Shown here: piece by piece, positions 34,646 to 43,488 of the stretch
Layout: every line of letters begins with the position of its first letter
How positions within the stretch are numbered: the first letter of the stretch is position 1
Source of the DNA: Longimicrobiales bacterium
GTDB lineage: Bacteria > Gemmatimonadota > Gemmatimonadetes > Longimicrobiales > Gaopeijiaceae
Length of the DNA: 64,000 bases
Assembly (NCBI GenBank): GCA_951813395.1
Contig: OX638356.1
Location: 248,001-312,000, forward strand
Reading direction: 5' to 3'
Made by a program: the position numbers and the translations under genes
The notes under the pieces: generated by a model
The model's database searches: none
What the model was told of the DNA's origin: nothing
The model's input: the letters and a program-made list of their open reading frames with translations, nothing else

Positions 34646-37125
34646 GCGGGTCCCATGAGGTCGAACTGCGACTCCTGCGCGGGTTCGTCGCCGTTGAGCC
34701 GAGTGACTTCCACGATTCTGTCCCCGGCTCCGGGCGACGCGATGCGCTCTGCCGGCGCGGTGCGTTGCTTGATTGGCAGCGAGCCCACGGCCGCGGCGGT
34801 CGCGACGCCGCTGGCCGACAGCAGGACGATCCGGTCGTCGTCCAGCCCCTCCAGCGCGCCGACGACCCCCTGGGCGCAGTCCTGGGTGGCCATCACCGAG
34901 ATGCCCAGACCGCTCCGCTTCCGGATCGGAAAATCGGCAAGGGACGTCCGCTTTCCGGCGCCCCGTTCGGTGACGACGAGGATGGGCGCCTCGCGCGTGG
35001 CGGCGATGAACGCGACGACTTCGTCTTCGCCCCGCAGGCCGATGCCCTTCACGCCCAGGGCCACGCGGCCCACGACCGGGACCTCCCGTTCAGGGAAGCG
35101 CAGCGCGCGCCCCTGCCGGGTGACGAGGAGGAACTCCGTGTCCCCCGACGTCTCGTGCACGCCCAGGACCGTGTCGTCCATCCGGAGCCGCATCGCGATG
35201 ATACCGCCGGGCTTCGGGTTCGAGTACTCGCCGAGACGCGTCCTCTTGGCCAGCCCGGCGCGGGTGACGAACGCCAGGTAGCGGTCCTCCGTGAGGTCGT
35301 CGACCGGGCGGATCGCGACGATCGGATCGCGGCGGTCGATCCCGAGCAGTGCCCAGATCGACTTGCCCCGCGCCGCGCGGGACCCCTCGGGGACCTCTTC
35401 GACCCGCAGGAAGTACACCTTCCCCTTGCTGGTGAAGGCAAGCAGCCAGCCCTGGGTCCGCGCGACGACCACGGTCTCCAGGTAGTCGCCGCGGTAGCGC
35501 TCCATCGCGGCCAGCGCGAGCCCCGCGGCGGTGCGCCGCCGGTACAGGTGCATCGGGATCCTCTTGAGATACCCCTGGTGCGAAGTGGTTACGACCACAT
35601 CCTCGTCCGCGACGCTCGACTTCACATAGGCGAAGTCGGCCTTGTCCTGCCCCTCCAGAATCACCGTGCGGCGGTCGTCGGCATAGCGCTCGACAACCTC
35701 GTCCAGCTCCCTGAGCATGACCGTGAGTTGAAGCGACTCGCTCGCGAGGAGCCCGCGCAGCTCTTCGATCGCGGCTCGCAGGTCCGCCTCGCGGGCCCGC
35801 AGTTGATCGCCCTCCAGCGCGGTCAGCCTGGCGAGCCGCATCCGCAGAATGGCGTCCGCCTGGATGTCGCTCAGGCCGAAACGTTCCTGCAACCGGGCCG
35901 CCGCCTGGGCGCGGTCGGTCGAGCGCCTGATCACGGCGATCACCTCGTCGATGTGGGCCAGCGCCAGGCGGAGGCCCTGGATGATGTGAAGGTCCGCCTC
36001 GGCCTTGTCGAGGTCGAACCGCGACCTGCGGCGGATCACGTCCAGGCGATGGTCGCGAAAGCGTTCCAGCAACTCCTTGAGGGTGAATTCCTCGGGCTGC
36101 TTGCCGCCGTCAAGGGCCAGGAGAATCGCGCCAAACGTGTGTTGGAGCGCGGTCTTCTTGAAGAGCAGCGCCATGATCCCGCTGACATCGGAGCCGCGCT
36201 TCAGTTCGATCACGAGGCGGATGCCCTCGCGGTCCGACTCGTCACGCAGGTCGGCCACATCGGGCAGCATGCCCTTGCGGGACAGGCCGGCGATCTGCGC
36301 GATGATCCGGGACTTCGACACCGCATACGGCAGCTCCGTCACCACGAGCTGCCTGCGTCCCCCCCGCACGGCTTCGGTCACCATGCGGGCCCGCATCATC
36401 ATCCGGCCCCGCCCGTTCTCGTACATGCGACGAATGCCGGCGCGCCCGACGATGTAGCCGCCCGTCGGGAAGTCGGGTCCGGGCAGCTGCTCCATCAGGT
36501 CGGCCGTGTCGCAGTCCGGGTCGGCCACGAGGGTGCGCAGCGCGGCGGCCACCTCACCCAGGTTGTGCGGCGGCACGTTCGTGCTCATGCCCACCGCGAT
36601 CCCCGAGCAGCCGTTGACGAGCAGGTTCGGGACCGCGGACGGCAGCACCGCCGGCTCCTTGAGACGGTCGTCGAAGTTGTTCTCCCAGTCGACGGTGTCC
36701 TTCTCGATCTCGGCGAGCAGTTCGGTGGCGACCTTTGCGAGACGCACTTCCGTGTAACGGTACGCAGCCGCCCGGTCACCATCGATCGATCCGAAGTTGC
36801 CCTGCCCGTCGACGAGCGGGTAACGCAGCGAGAACTCCTGCACCATGCGGACGAGCGCGTCGTAGACGGCCGCGTCTCCGTGCGGGTGGTACTTCCCCAG
36901 CACCTCCCCCACCACGGTGGCGCTCTTCTTGTAGTCGCGGTCCGGACGCAGGCCGAGCCCGTGCATGGCCACGAGAATCCGCCGGTGCACCGGCTTGAGG
37001 CCGTCCCTCACGTCGGGAAGCGCACGCCGCACGATTACGCTCATCGAGTAGTCGAGGAAGGCGTGCTGCATCTCCTCCTCGATGCGCCGCTCCAGGACGC
37101 GGTCACGCACGCGGGCTACGCTCAT
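34642..37125 (-). CDS. DNA gyrase / topoisomerase IV subunit A
   Basis: The 827-residue product is a type IIA topoisomerase A subunit: winged-helix and tower domains, catalytic tyrosine Y124 in AAYRYTEVR, and a C-terminal beta-pinwheel from about residue 500. The subunit B gene is not in the window. The region where GyrA proteins carry the Q-R/K-R-G-G-R/K-G box reads [17 protein letters not shown], so the canonical GyrA box is missing. The protein may relax or decatenate like ParC rather than supercoil. Alanine (A85) occupies the position of E. coli GyrA Ser83, with the acidic D89 kept. It is translated with the next gene through a 4-base overlap. Confidence 0.93.
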   Translation of the reverse strand: MSVARVRDRVLERRIEEEMQHAFLDYSMSVIVRRALPDVRDGLKPVHRRILVAMHGLGLRPDRDYKKSATVVGEVLGKYHPHGDAAVYDALVRMVQEFSLRYPLVDGQGNFGSIDGDRAAAYRYTEVRLAKVATELLAEIEKDTVDWENNFDDRLKEPAVLPSAVPNLLVNGCSGIAVGMSTNVPPHNLGEVAAALRTLVADPDCDTADLMEQLPGPDFPTGGYIVGRAGIRRMYENGRGRMMMRARMVTEAVRGGRRQLVVTELPYAVSKSRIIAQIAGLSRKGMLPDVADLRDESDREGIRLVIELKRGSDVSGIMALLFKKTALQHTFGAILLALDGGKQPEEFTLKELLERFRDHRLDVIRRRSRFDLDKAEADLHIIQGLRLALAHIDEVIAVIRRSTDRAQAAARLQERFGLSDIQADAILRMRLARLTALEGDQLRAREADLRAAIEELRGLLASESLQLTVMLRELDEVVERYADDRRTVILEGQDKADFAYVKSSVADEDVVVTTSHQGYLKRIPMHLYRRRTAAGLALAAMERYRGDYLETVVVARTQGWLLAFTSKGKVYFLRVEEVPEGSRAARGKSIWALLGIDRRDPIVAIRPVDDLTEDRYLAFVTRAGLAKRTRLGEYSNPKPGGIIAMRLRMDDTVLGVHETSGDTEFLLVTRQGRALRFPEREVPVVGRVALGVKGIGLRGEDEVVAFIAATREAPILVVTERGAGKRTSLADFPIRKRSGLGISVMATQDCAQGVVGALEGLDDDRIVLLSASGVATAAAVGSLPIKQRTAPAERIASPGAGDRIVEVTRLNGDEPAQESQFDLMGPA

Positions 37126-37159
37126 GCGGCCTCCTGTCCCTGCTCCCTGAGGTTCCTGC

Positions 37160-38020
37160 TCACTGCCGTCCCGCTATGTACCCCCGCTCCAGCACATCCA
37201 CCGCGTCGCCCACGGCGATCCGGCCAGGTCCCCGGTGCACCACGTTCACGCCGAAGTAGACGTGGGACTCGATGCGGCGGTAGTACGCGAGCGTCCTGAG
37301 CGGCTCCGAGGCCGGGTCGCGGTCGCCCGAGTCCTGGTCGATCGTCGTGACCTTGCACCGCGCGCAGAGCTTCACGCCCTCGAAGGCCAGCTCACCGATG
37401 GCGAAGCGATGCCAGCGATCCTCATCGTGCGGAGAGTCGCCGGTCACGACGATGTTGGGCCGGAACCGCTCGACCGGGATCGGCCGGCCCACTCGCCGGG
37501 CCAACTCGTCAACGGAGCTTTCGCTGACGAGCAGTACCGGAAAGCCGTCGGCGAAGCCCACCTGGTGTCCCGCCGCGTACTCGGGGTCCGTGGCGCGAGC
37601 GTCCCGGTTCCGCATGAAGACCAGCCGGAAGTCGCCACCCAGGACGGAGCACAGCCAGGCGTCGGCCTCCGGGCCGACCGTGCGGGCGTCCGCGCCGGAG
37701 TTGTGGATGCGCACGCGGACCGTGCCACCGCCCGGATCAACGGGCAGGGTCAGGGTGCCCACGCCGGGGGCTGCGAGCGCCAGTGCGCCGTTCTCGAGCC
37801 GGGGACGAATGGTCGCCAGCAGGGGAGTGCTGCGCTGGCTGACGAACTCGCCGTCGGGCGTAATGATCATCCAGCGGCGATCGAAGCGCGGACCCAGTTC
37901 GTCGAGGTCCATGGCCTCGAGATCGATTCCCCGGGTGCCCTTGACCGGATAGACCCGGAGGCGCGTGACGCGTAGCGGACCGGGGACGGTTCGGGTCGGT
38001 TCCGGAGGCGTGGCAGTCAA
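37160..38020 (-). CDS. MOSC domain-containing protein
   Basis: The 286-residue product has an N-terminal MOSC beta-barrel domain ([18 protein letters not shown] near residue 18) and a C-terminal MOSC domain. The C-terminal domain contains [18 protein letters not shown], then [18 protein letters not shown] with the conserved cysteine pair. MOSC proteins handle sulfur or the molybdenum cofactor, and relatives include mARC-type N-hydroxylamine reductases such as YcbX. No ferredoxin domain is fused here. The TTG start at 38020 overlaps the preceding stop (TTGA) and is the only start codon ahead of the conserved region; the initiation signal is weak. Confidence 0.84.
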   Translation of the reverse strand: MTATPPEPTRTVPGPLRVTRLRVYPVKGTRGIDLEAMDLDELGPRFDRRWMIITPDGEFVSQRSTPLLATIRPRLENGALALAAPGVGTLTLPVDPGGGTVRVRIHNSGADARTVGPEADAWLCSVLGGDFRLVFMRNRDARATDPEYAAGHQVGFADGFPVLLVSESSVDELARRVGRPIPVERFRPNIVVTGDSPHDEDRWHRFAIGELAFEGVKLCARCKVTTIDQDSGDRDPASEPLRTLAYYRRIESHVYFGVNVVHRGPGRIAVGDAVDVLERGYIAGRQ

Positions 38021-38433
38021 GTCGGCACCGCGTCGAGGTTGCGGCTGACGATCGTCAGCGGAAGCGTGGCCTGATGACGTCCGTTGACCAGAACGTGGAA
38101 GGTGTGGACCCCGGCTTCCTGAAAAACGATGCCGTCGAGGTTGATCACGTGCGGAACCCGAATCCCCGTCTGGAGACTCGCCGGGCTGGGCGCCACCTTG
38201 AGTTCGCCGCTGAGCGAGACGATTTCCTTGCCGGACGGCGAGGCAAGCTTGATGGTGAGCTGGTGGGTTCCGGCATCGTTGGCACCGCCGAGGAAACGCA
38301 GAACGAGGGAAAGCCGGCCGTGCCGAGCCGGAAAGCGTGCCACGCTGATCTGATCGAAGACGCCGAGCAGGTTCAGCTTCCCCGACCCGTCGATCGTAGC
38401 CGCGTCGGCGATGAGTACGAGGTCTACGTCCAC
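38017..38433 (-). CDS. DUF6941 family protein
   Basis: The 138-residue product opens with VDVDLVLIADAATIDGSG, the hallmark of DUF6941-like proteins. It continues as a beta-sandwich-like sequence (LNLLGVFDQISVARFPARHGRLSLVLRF) ending near PLTIVSRN. There is no signal peptide. The GTG start at 38433 has a GGAAGGAG tract 6 bases upstream and overlaps the CPBP protease stop by 10 bases. The family has no known activity that I can state. Confidence 0.74.
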   Translation of the reverse strand: MDVDLVLIADAATIDGSGKLNLLGVFDQISVARFPARHGRLSLVLRFLGGANDAGTHQLTIKLASPSGKEIVSLSGELKVAPSPASLQTGIRVPHVINLDGIVFQEAGVHTFHVLVNGRHQATLPLTIVSRNLDAVPT

Positions 38434-39209
38434 GAAGCTCCTTCCCCGGCCGCGCCGGCGCGCGCCTCTCCCAAGAGCGACCTGGCCAGCACCAGGCCGA
38501 ACAGCAGGTCCAGGGCCGCATGCGCGAGAACCGCCGGCCACACGCTGCCGGTCCACGCCACTCCGACGGCCATCAAGGCGCCGATCACCGTGGTCCGCAC
38601 GATCCCGAGCCGGCCCTGATACGCATGAAGGAAGCCAAAAACACCCGCGGCAGGCAAGGCACCGGCCAGGTACGAGCCGGTCCAGGGTAGCAGAAACGCT
38701 GGAAGAAAGGCCCGAAAGACGATCTCTTCCGAAAATCCGGCAGCGAGGGAGAGCACCGCAAAGGCCCCCTTTTCGCGTCTCGTTTCCGGCATGATTGCCC
38801 GGACCATTTCGGTTTCGTGCCAGCCGAACCTGCGCGAGAGCGTCCGGAATCCATAGGCCACCAGGACGCCTGCCGCGGTGAGGAGAATGGCCGGACCCAG
38901 GAGCCCGGCAATCTCCGATGGCCATGCGAGCAGGCGCGATGCGGCCGGATGTTGTAGCCGCGCGAGCGCCCAGACGGCCAACAGGCCGGCGACCGCAAGC
39001 AGCACCGTGGAACCCATGTAGACCGCCACGCGCTCGGCGCGAATCTCCTCGCCGGAAGGGGGCTCCCGGGTCACGGCGAGCATCGGAATCGCGACGAGCC
39101 ACGCGGCAGCCAGCAGGGACGGGATTGCGCCTCCCAGCCCCGAGGCCGTGAAGAACGCCGCGAGCGCCACGGTACCACCCACGCCCGCCACCGCGTAGCC
39201 GGCTCTCAC
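38424..39209 (-). CDS. CPBP-family intramembrane metalloprotease
   Basis: The 261-residue product has about seven to eight membrane helices and the three CPBP/Abi motifs: EE-x-x-x-R in GFSEEIVFRAFL near residue 152, the F-x-x-x-H helix in VFGFLHAYQG near residue 187, and H-x-x-x-D/N in LAHAALDLLFG near residue 233. Family members are prenyl-endopeptidase-like proteases of the membrane, often involved in processing or immunity functions. Its start overlaps the PLP decarboxylase stop (39206-39209), and its stop overlaps the DUF6941 gene. Confidence 0.86.
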   Translation of the reverse strand: MRAGYAVAGVGGTVALAAFFTASGLGGAIPSLLAAAWLVAIPMLAVTREPPSGEEIRAERVAVYMGSTVLLAVAGLLAVWALARLQHPAASRLLAWPSEIAGLLGPAILLTAAGVLVAYGFRTLSRRFGWHETEMVRAIMPETRREKGAFAVLSLAAGFSEEIVFRAFLPAFLLPWTGSYLAGALPAAGVFGFLHAYQGRLGIVRTTVIGALMAVGVAWTGSVWPAVLAHAALDLLFGLVLARSLLGEARAGAAGEGASWT

Positions 39210-40669
39210 ACGGTCAGCTCCCGCCCCGTCCGCAGGATTCCGTCGATTGCGAGATCGACGTCGGCGGCGGTTGTGCGCGTATTCAGAATGCAGAACCGCA
39301 ACGAAAACCGTCGTCCCAGGCGGGTCGAAGAGAGCATGGCGTTGCCCGACTGCACGATTCGGTCCTGAATCTCCCTGTTCAGCTCGTCAAGGCGATTCGG
39401 GGCCGCGGCCGCACCTCCCACGTAGCGAAAGCAGACGACGCCGAGACTCTGCGGCGACAGGAGTTCCAGCTCGGCTTCGGTCCGGATCCGGGCTTCGGTC
39501 CGCTTGGCCAGTTCGATCGCGCGTGCGATCTCCCTGCGATGCGCACCGAGGCCGTAGCGCTGCACAGAGAGCCAGACGCGCAGCGCGCGAAACGTCCGAG
39601 TGAGCTGCAGGCCTCGGTCGCAGAAATTCACGTGTTCCGGTCCCCAGTCGGCGTCCTGCAGGTATTCGGGCAGCATCCGGAAGGCCGCTTCCAGCCGTTT
39701 TACGTCCCGCACCATGAGGCAGCCGGTCTCGTAGGGCTGAAAGAACCACTTGTGCGGATCCAGGCTGACGCTGTCGCCCAGCTCGAGCCCCGAGAGCAGA
39801 GGCCTGGTCTCCGGATCCAGCACCGCAAAGCCGCCATAGGCCGCGTCGATGTGATGCCAAAGGCCTTCTTCGTCGGCGACGTGTGCGATTTCGGCCAGCG
39901 GGTCGATGGCCCCGGTATTGGTGGTGCCCGCGTTCGCGACCACGCAAAACGGTGTGAGGCCGTCCTCCCGGTCCCGGCGGACGGCGTCGCGCAGGCCCGC
40001 GGGCACGATCCGGAAGGCGGTGTCGACGGGCAGGTGGCGGATTCTGGTGCCGTCGATCCCGGCGATGCGGGCGGCGCGGACGGCGGAGGCGTGCGTTTGC
40101 GCGGAGACGTACACCGTGCCGGAGGGCGGATTGCCGGCGGCCTCCCTCGCGGCGACGAGAGCAATCAGGTTGGCCGCCGACCCGCCGCTGGTGAACAGGC
40201 CCCCGGCGCCCCGGGGATACCCGAGCCATTCACGGAACCAGTCCGTAACGGTGACTTCGATCTGGGACGGGCCGGAGGACTCCAGCCACGTGCCCTGAAA
40301 CACGTTGAAGCCGTTGATCAGAAAACTCGCGAGGACGGAGGCCCAGGACGGGCTGGAGGGAATGAAGGCGAGGAAACGGGGGTGGTCGATCCGACCGGCG
40401 AGGGGCATCACGTCTTGCAGTATGGTCTCGAGGAGCGGTTCCAGGGGCTGGCCGGATTCCGGCGGCGGGCCGTGAAGCAAGGGCTCGGTAACGTCCCGGG
40501 AGGCCCCCCGCCAGGCCGGACCCTCCCCGAGATTGGCCCAGCGGTCCACGATCGCGTCGACGACCCGATAACCGGAACGCCGCATCTCCTCCGGGTCCTC
40601 CAGGAGTGAGCGGCCGGGTTGGTCGGTGTCGGCCGCCTCCGCGGCAGCTCCCGTCGTCTCTGTTGTCAT
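39206..40669 (-). CDS. PLP-dependent group II (aromatic-type) amino acid decarboxylase
   Basis: The 487-residue product has the pyridoxal-phosphate lysine in SLDPHKWFFQPYETG near residue 303, the substrate-domain segment HHIDAAYGGFAVLDPETR near residue 275 and SGGSAANLIALVAARE near residue 160. Length and motifs fit aromatic-L-amino-acid decarboxylases and related tyrosine/glutamate enzymes, which turn an amino acid into an amine and CO2. The precise substrate cannot be read from these motifs. It is the first gene of a seven-gene overlapping run on the minus strand. Confidence 0.9.
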   Translation of the reverse strand: MTTETTGAAAEAADTDQPGRSLLEDPEEMRRSGYRVVDAIVDRWANLGEGPAWRGASRDVTEPLLHGPPPESGQPLEPLLETILQDVMPLAGRIDHPRFLAFIPSSPSWASVLASFLINGFNVFQGTWLESSGPSQIEVTVTDWFREWLGYPRGAGGLFTSGGSAANLIALVAAREAAGNPPSGTVYVSAQTHASAVRAARIAGIDGTRIRHLPVDTAFRIVPAGLRDAVRRDREDGLTPFCVVANAGTTNTGAIDPLAEIAHVADEEGLWHHIDAAYGGFAVLDPETRPLLSGLELGDSVSLDPHKWFFQPYETGCLMVRDVKRLEAAFRMLPEYLQDADWGPEHVNFCDRGLQLTRTFRALRVWLSVQRYGLGAHRREIARAIELAKRTEARIRTEAELELLSPQSLGVVCFRYVGGAAAAPNRLDELNREIQDRIVQSGNAMLSSTRLGRRFSLRFCILNTRTTAADVDLAIDGILRTGRELTV

Positions 40670-40729
40670 CCGTTGACGCCTTGGCTTGAGGGGTTAGTGT
40701 AGTGTCGTATCGCAGAATGGAGGACGACA

Positions 40730-41050
40730 GTGACTACATCGGCACCGCCCAAAGCAACATATCGCGTAATTGACGCGTACGATCATCCCCACGGAGGCCG
40801 TATTCTGCGGCTCCGGCTCGGGAAGGGCGAGGCCCTGCGCGTCAAGGAGCTGAAGAGCTGCGTCCTGACGGCCACGGCGCCGGACGGAAGCGAGGAGCGT
40901 ATTTCCGTGGACGGCTTTGCGCTCTTTGGCGGAAGACCGTCGGACTCCCGGCTGGCCAGAACAGGACGCGTGGACGTCCATGTGACAGACGAAGTCGCCG
41001 GGCTCGTGGAAGTCGGGTGGACGCTGGCGGGGCCGGCCGCCGGCGGATAG
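40730..41050 (+). CDS. Conserved hypothetical protein
   Basis: The 106-residue soluble product starts with GTG (preceded by GGAGG at 40719-40723) and has an N-terminal polar tail. A compact alpha/beta core follows, including YRVIDAYDHPHGGRILRLRLGKGE and a C-terminal VHVTDEVAGLVEVGWTL. No signal peptide, membrane helix or named domain is seen. It lies between two divergent minus-strand runs and faces the PLP decarboxylase gene head to head across 60 bases. A function cannot be given. Confidence 0.62.
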   Translation: MTTSAPPKATYRVIDAYDHPHGGRILRLRLGKGEALRVKELKSCVLTATAPDGSEERISVDGFALFGGRPSDSRLARTGRVDVHVTDEVAGLVEVGWTLAGPAAGG

Positions 41051-41052
41051 CG

Positions 41053-41748
41053 TTAGCGCGATCCCGTACCGCCCCGGGCCCCGGGCGGATCCCGTTCGAA
41101 CGCTCTCCGGAACCACGCCACGTAGGCCTCCTGGGCGTCGGGGTCGGCTGCGAGCCAGTCCCTTCTGGCCTCGACAAAGGCATTGGGGCGCGCGGTCAGG
41201 ATGAATGCGTCGAGGTAGCCGTTTTCGTTCGAGTACATCAGTTCGTCGAGGATGCCGTTGGGCGGGGCGTCGAAGATCGACCGCTGGTACAGCCAGCTGT
41301 CCGATACGCGGGCCAGGATCGCCTTCTCCAGTTCGAAATCGCCTGCGCCGACCGCCTCGGGCAGCCATCGGTCCAGGCGGCTCTGCGCGGCCATCAGGTG
41401 GAGATGCGCATAGATCGTGTATGGTCCGGAGATGCCCGGTCTCGCCTGCGCGCTCACGTTCGCGGTATCGCCCCGTTCGTTCACTTCCAGCCGCTCCCAC
41501 GGGTAAACGGGTCCCTCCTGCCCATTGGTGTAGATCATGAACGAGGGGTCGAGCGTGATGCTGTCCATCTGCTCCCGCAGCCACGCGTCCACCTCCTCCA
41601 TGCGCTCCTTGGTGGGCGCGAGCCGTTCCCCGGAAAGAATGACGAGGCGCCGCGGTTCGGGGAGCTCGAACTGGGCCGTACCACAGGCAGGCATTGCGAG
41701 GACGGCAATTGCGACAAGCGCGCGGCGAACGTTCGGGAATCTTTGCAT
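41053..41748 (-). CDS. Putative lipoprotein of unknown function
   Basis: The 231-residue product begins MQRFPNVRRALVAIAVLAMPACG, a short basic start, hydrophobic run and lipobox ending MPAC, so lipid attachment at residue 22 is likely. The remainder is a mixed helical and strand domain (LDRWLPEAVGAGDFELEKAIL, then NENGYLDAFILTARPNAF) without a recognised family. Its stop lies only 2 bases past the end of the opposite-strand hypothetical gene. It is on the same strand as the phenylacetyl-CoA epoxidase genes but 53 bases downstream of the last of them. Confidence 0.62.
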   Translation of the reverse strand: MQRFPNVRRALVAIAVLAMPACGTAQFELPEPRRLVILSGERLAPTKERMEEVDAWLREQMDSITLDPSFMIYTNGQEGPVYPWERLEVNERGDTANVSAQARPGISGPYTIYAHLHLMAAQSRLDRWLPEAVGAGDFELEKAILARVSDSWLYQRSIFDAPPNGILDELMYSNENGYLDAFILTARPNAFVEARRDWLAADPDAQEAYVAWFRRAFERDPPGARGGTGSR

Positions 41749-41801
41749 CGTAGTGGCGCCGTGGCGGGTGCGGGTGCGGAAAGGGCCTCTGACCACTTTA
41801 C

Positions 41802-42017
41802 TCAACCCGCCTCGGGGGGGCCATGTTCCGTCTTCTCCGGAGCGGCTTCTCGCCAGCGAAGGAATTCGAAGGGACTGCGGCAGTCGGCGCACCAGCAGGT
41901 GGTGAGCGAAGCATGGCTCCCGAAAAGGGACATCAGCTCCGTCCGTTCGCCGCTGCAGAACGGGCACGGCGGCGCGTTGCCGGGGTCGGGGACGAGGCCG
42001 GCGGGGTCGGCGTCCAC
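41802..42017 (-). CDS. Stand-alone zinc ribbon matching the C-terminal domain of PaaD
   Basis: The 71-residue product has two CxxC pairs in PPCPFCSGERTELMSLFGSH and CWCADCRSPFEF. This is the same layout as the C-terminal zinc ribbon of PaaD/PaaJ, where CPxC-TE-S-FGS is followed by CxxC-x-PF. The DUF59 half of PaaD is encoded separately at 43018-43488, so this ORF looks like the missing half of a split PaaD. The GTG start at 42017 follows a GGAG tract 9 bases upstream and lies 6 bases after the paaC stop. Its partner would be the PaaAC complex or its iron-sulfur assembly. Confidence 0.72.
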   Translation of the reverse strand: MDADPAGLVPDPGNAPPCPFCSGERTELMSLFGSHASLTTCWCADCRSPFEFLRWREAAPEKTEHGPPEAG

Positions 42018-42023
42018 GCTCGC

Positions 42024-42779
42024 CTACTCCACGAAGAGGTCGCGGTTCCGATCTCCCCGCGCCCGCTCCACGGCCTCCTCGGCAGGGGCCCCGGGGCCTC
42101 TGCGGCGCTCCGGATCCCATCCGTCGCGCGCCGGCTCGACGGTACCCAGGTCGATCCCGACGGTGGCGAGCGTGCCCTGCAGCAGTTGCGCGCACCGGTC
42201 CCGCACCCGGTCCTCCGGCCAGACGTGCCCGTCGGCGACCAGCGTGTCGTGGGCATCGTCGCCGGGGAGGAGCCACGCGAGGGTCGTCGGCAGCATCGAC
42301 CGGGCGGAATCCCGCAGGCGTGCCGCGCCCTCTCCCTCCGCAGCCGCGAGACGGCTGAACCACGCCGTGCCGAACCGGCGGTGATACTCCTCTTCCGCAA
42401 GCATCTTGGGCACGCGCGAGCGCGCCAGCGCGAACTTCCCGTTTGCGAAGCTCTCGAGCGCGACCGAGAGCGCGCCGTCGACCACCACCACCGCCGACAC
42501 GAAGTGGGCCCAGTCGGCGAACGGATGGTCCAGGGCCGGCGCCGAGTAGTAGCGGGCCGCGGGGCGCTCGTGCTCGACCTCGAAGGGGTCGAACCCGAGG
42601 CGCTTGAGCATGGCATAGAGAAGCCGGGCGTGGCCCCACTCGTCCTGTGACATCGACGAGGCGGCGATTCCCGTCTCGATCGAGGGACTGCCCAGCAGCC
42701 AGTCGCTGTAACGGATTCCGAGCAGGCGCTTGGTGTCCGCGAGGCTCAGAATATGGCGGGCGAGCGGCGCGGGAGTCAT
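42024..42779 (-). CDS. paaC: 1,2-phenylacetyl-CoA epoxidase subunit PaaC
   Basis: PaaC is the structural, diiron-like partner of PaaA in phenylacetyl-CoA epoxidase. The 251-residue all-helical product has the family segments SLADTKRLLGIRYSDWLLGSPSIE near residue 14 and MSQDEWGHARLLYAML near residue 47. The motif LAEEEYHRRFGTAWF appears near residue 130. The ATG at 42779 overlaps the paaB stop (ATGA at 42776-42779), while the frame further upstream only shadows the promoter-proximal genes. The length agrees with PaaC. Confidence 0.9.
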   Translation of the reverse strand: MTPAPLARHILSLADTKRLLGIRYSDWLLGSPSIETGIAASSMSQDEWGHARLLYAMLKRLGFDPFEVEHERPAARYYSAPALDHPFADWAHFVSAVVVVDGALSVALESFANGKFALARSRVPKMLAEEEYHRRFGTAWFSRLAAAEGEGAARLRDSARSMLPTTLAWLLPGDDAHDTLVADGHVWPEDRVRDRCAQLLQGTLATVGIDLGTVEPARDGWDPERRRGPGAPAEEAVERARGDRNRDLFVE

Positions 42780-43021
42780 GGTCCGTCGGCTTCTTCCGGC
42801 ACATTCTTCGCCCACGGTCCCTCCACGCGGTTGACAGGAATGACCGCCCCGCGGGGGACCACGCACATCTCGAACCAGCTCTCTTCGTCGTAGGTCTTCC
42901 AGGCGTAGACCCGCGCCAGCTCGTCGCCCGGCGCGTCGATGTACCCGATGTGACGCAGCGGCTCGCCCCGGCGCTTGCGCGCGAAGACCTCGTAGACCCC
43001 CTCGCCCAGCCCCGTGCTCAT
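42776..43021 (-). CDS. paaB: 1,2-phenylacetyl-CoA epoxidase subunit PaaB
   Basis: The 81-residue product is a small ferredoxin-fold-like protein with the PaaB segments VYEVFARKRRGEPLRHIGYIDA and VYAWKTYDEESWFEMCVVPR. PaaB is a small subunit of the epoxidase complex thought to help bridge PaaAC units. The ATG at 43021 overlaps the stop of the upstream DUF59 gene, and the stop overlaps paaC, so translation is coupled throughout. Confidence 0.88.
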   Translation of the reverse strand: MSTGLGEGVYEVFARKRRGEPLRHIGYIDAPGDELARVYAWKTYDEESWFEMCVVPRGAVIPVNRVEGPWAKNVPEEADGP

Positions 43022-43488
43022 GCGCCCACCCCGAAGCTTCGCAGCTTCCGCCTGCCTTCCTCGGTCATCCTGGCCGTGGTCCACGGGGGATCCCACACCT
43101 CGTTGATCTCGACCGTGTCCACCCAGGGTTCCATGCCGATCCGGTCGCGCACGTCCTGCTTGATGAAGTCCATGCAGGGGCAGGCCGTGGCCGTGAACGT
43201 GAGGTCAACGCGCGCCGTCCCACGGTCGAAACCGACGCCGTACACGAGCCCCAGTTCCAGCAGCGACACCGGGAGCTCCGGATCCAGAACCTCCCCGAGC
43301 GCGGCCCGGAGCGCGGCTTCCCTGTCGGCTGGAACCCCGGTCAACGGGGCAGACCACCGGTCGCGGCCACCCGAGGCGTGCACGGCAGGGGCGGGGTGGC
43401 CGGCGAGGATGGTGGCCAGCGAGCGCCGCAGCCGGACCGGCGTCCGGCCCGTCCGGCCAGGCACCACCGGCCGTGTCAATTCAGCCAC
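43018..43488 (-). CDS. PaaD-like DUF59 (MIP18) protein lacking its zinc ribbon
   Basis: The 156-residue product (GTG 43488; other starts TTG 43479 or GTG codons at 43467 and 43464 are possible) contains a DUF59 domain. It shows EVLDPELPVSLLELGLVY, a TATACPCMDF loop with a cysteine pair, and a WDPPW segment. PaaD proteins join this domain to a C-terminal zinc ribbon and help iron-sulfur or diiron maturation of the epoxidase. Here the protein stops after the DUF59 part; the ribbon appears as a separate gene at 41802-42017. It lies between paaA and paaB, the usual general neighbourhood for PaaD. Confidence 0.78.
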   Translation of the reverse strand: MAELTRPVVPGRTGRTPVRLRRSLATILAGHPAPAVHASGGRDRWSAPLTGVPADREAALRAALGEVLDPELPVSLLELGLVYGVGFDRGTARVDLTFTATACPCMDFIKQDVRDRIGMEPWVDTVEINEVWDPPWTTARMTEEGRRKLRSFGVGA

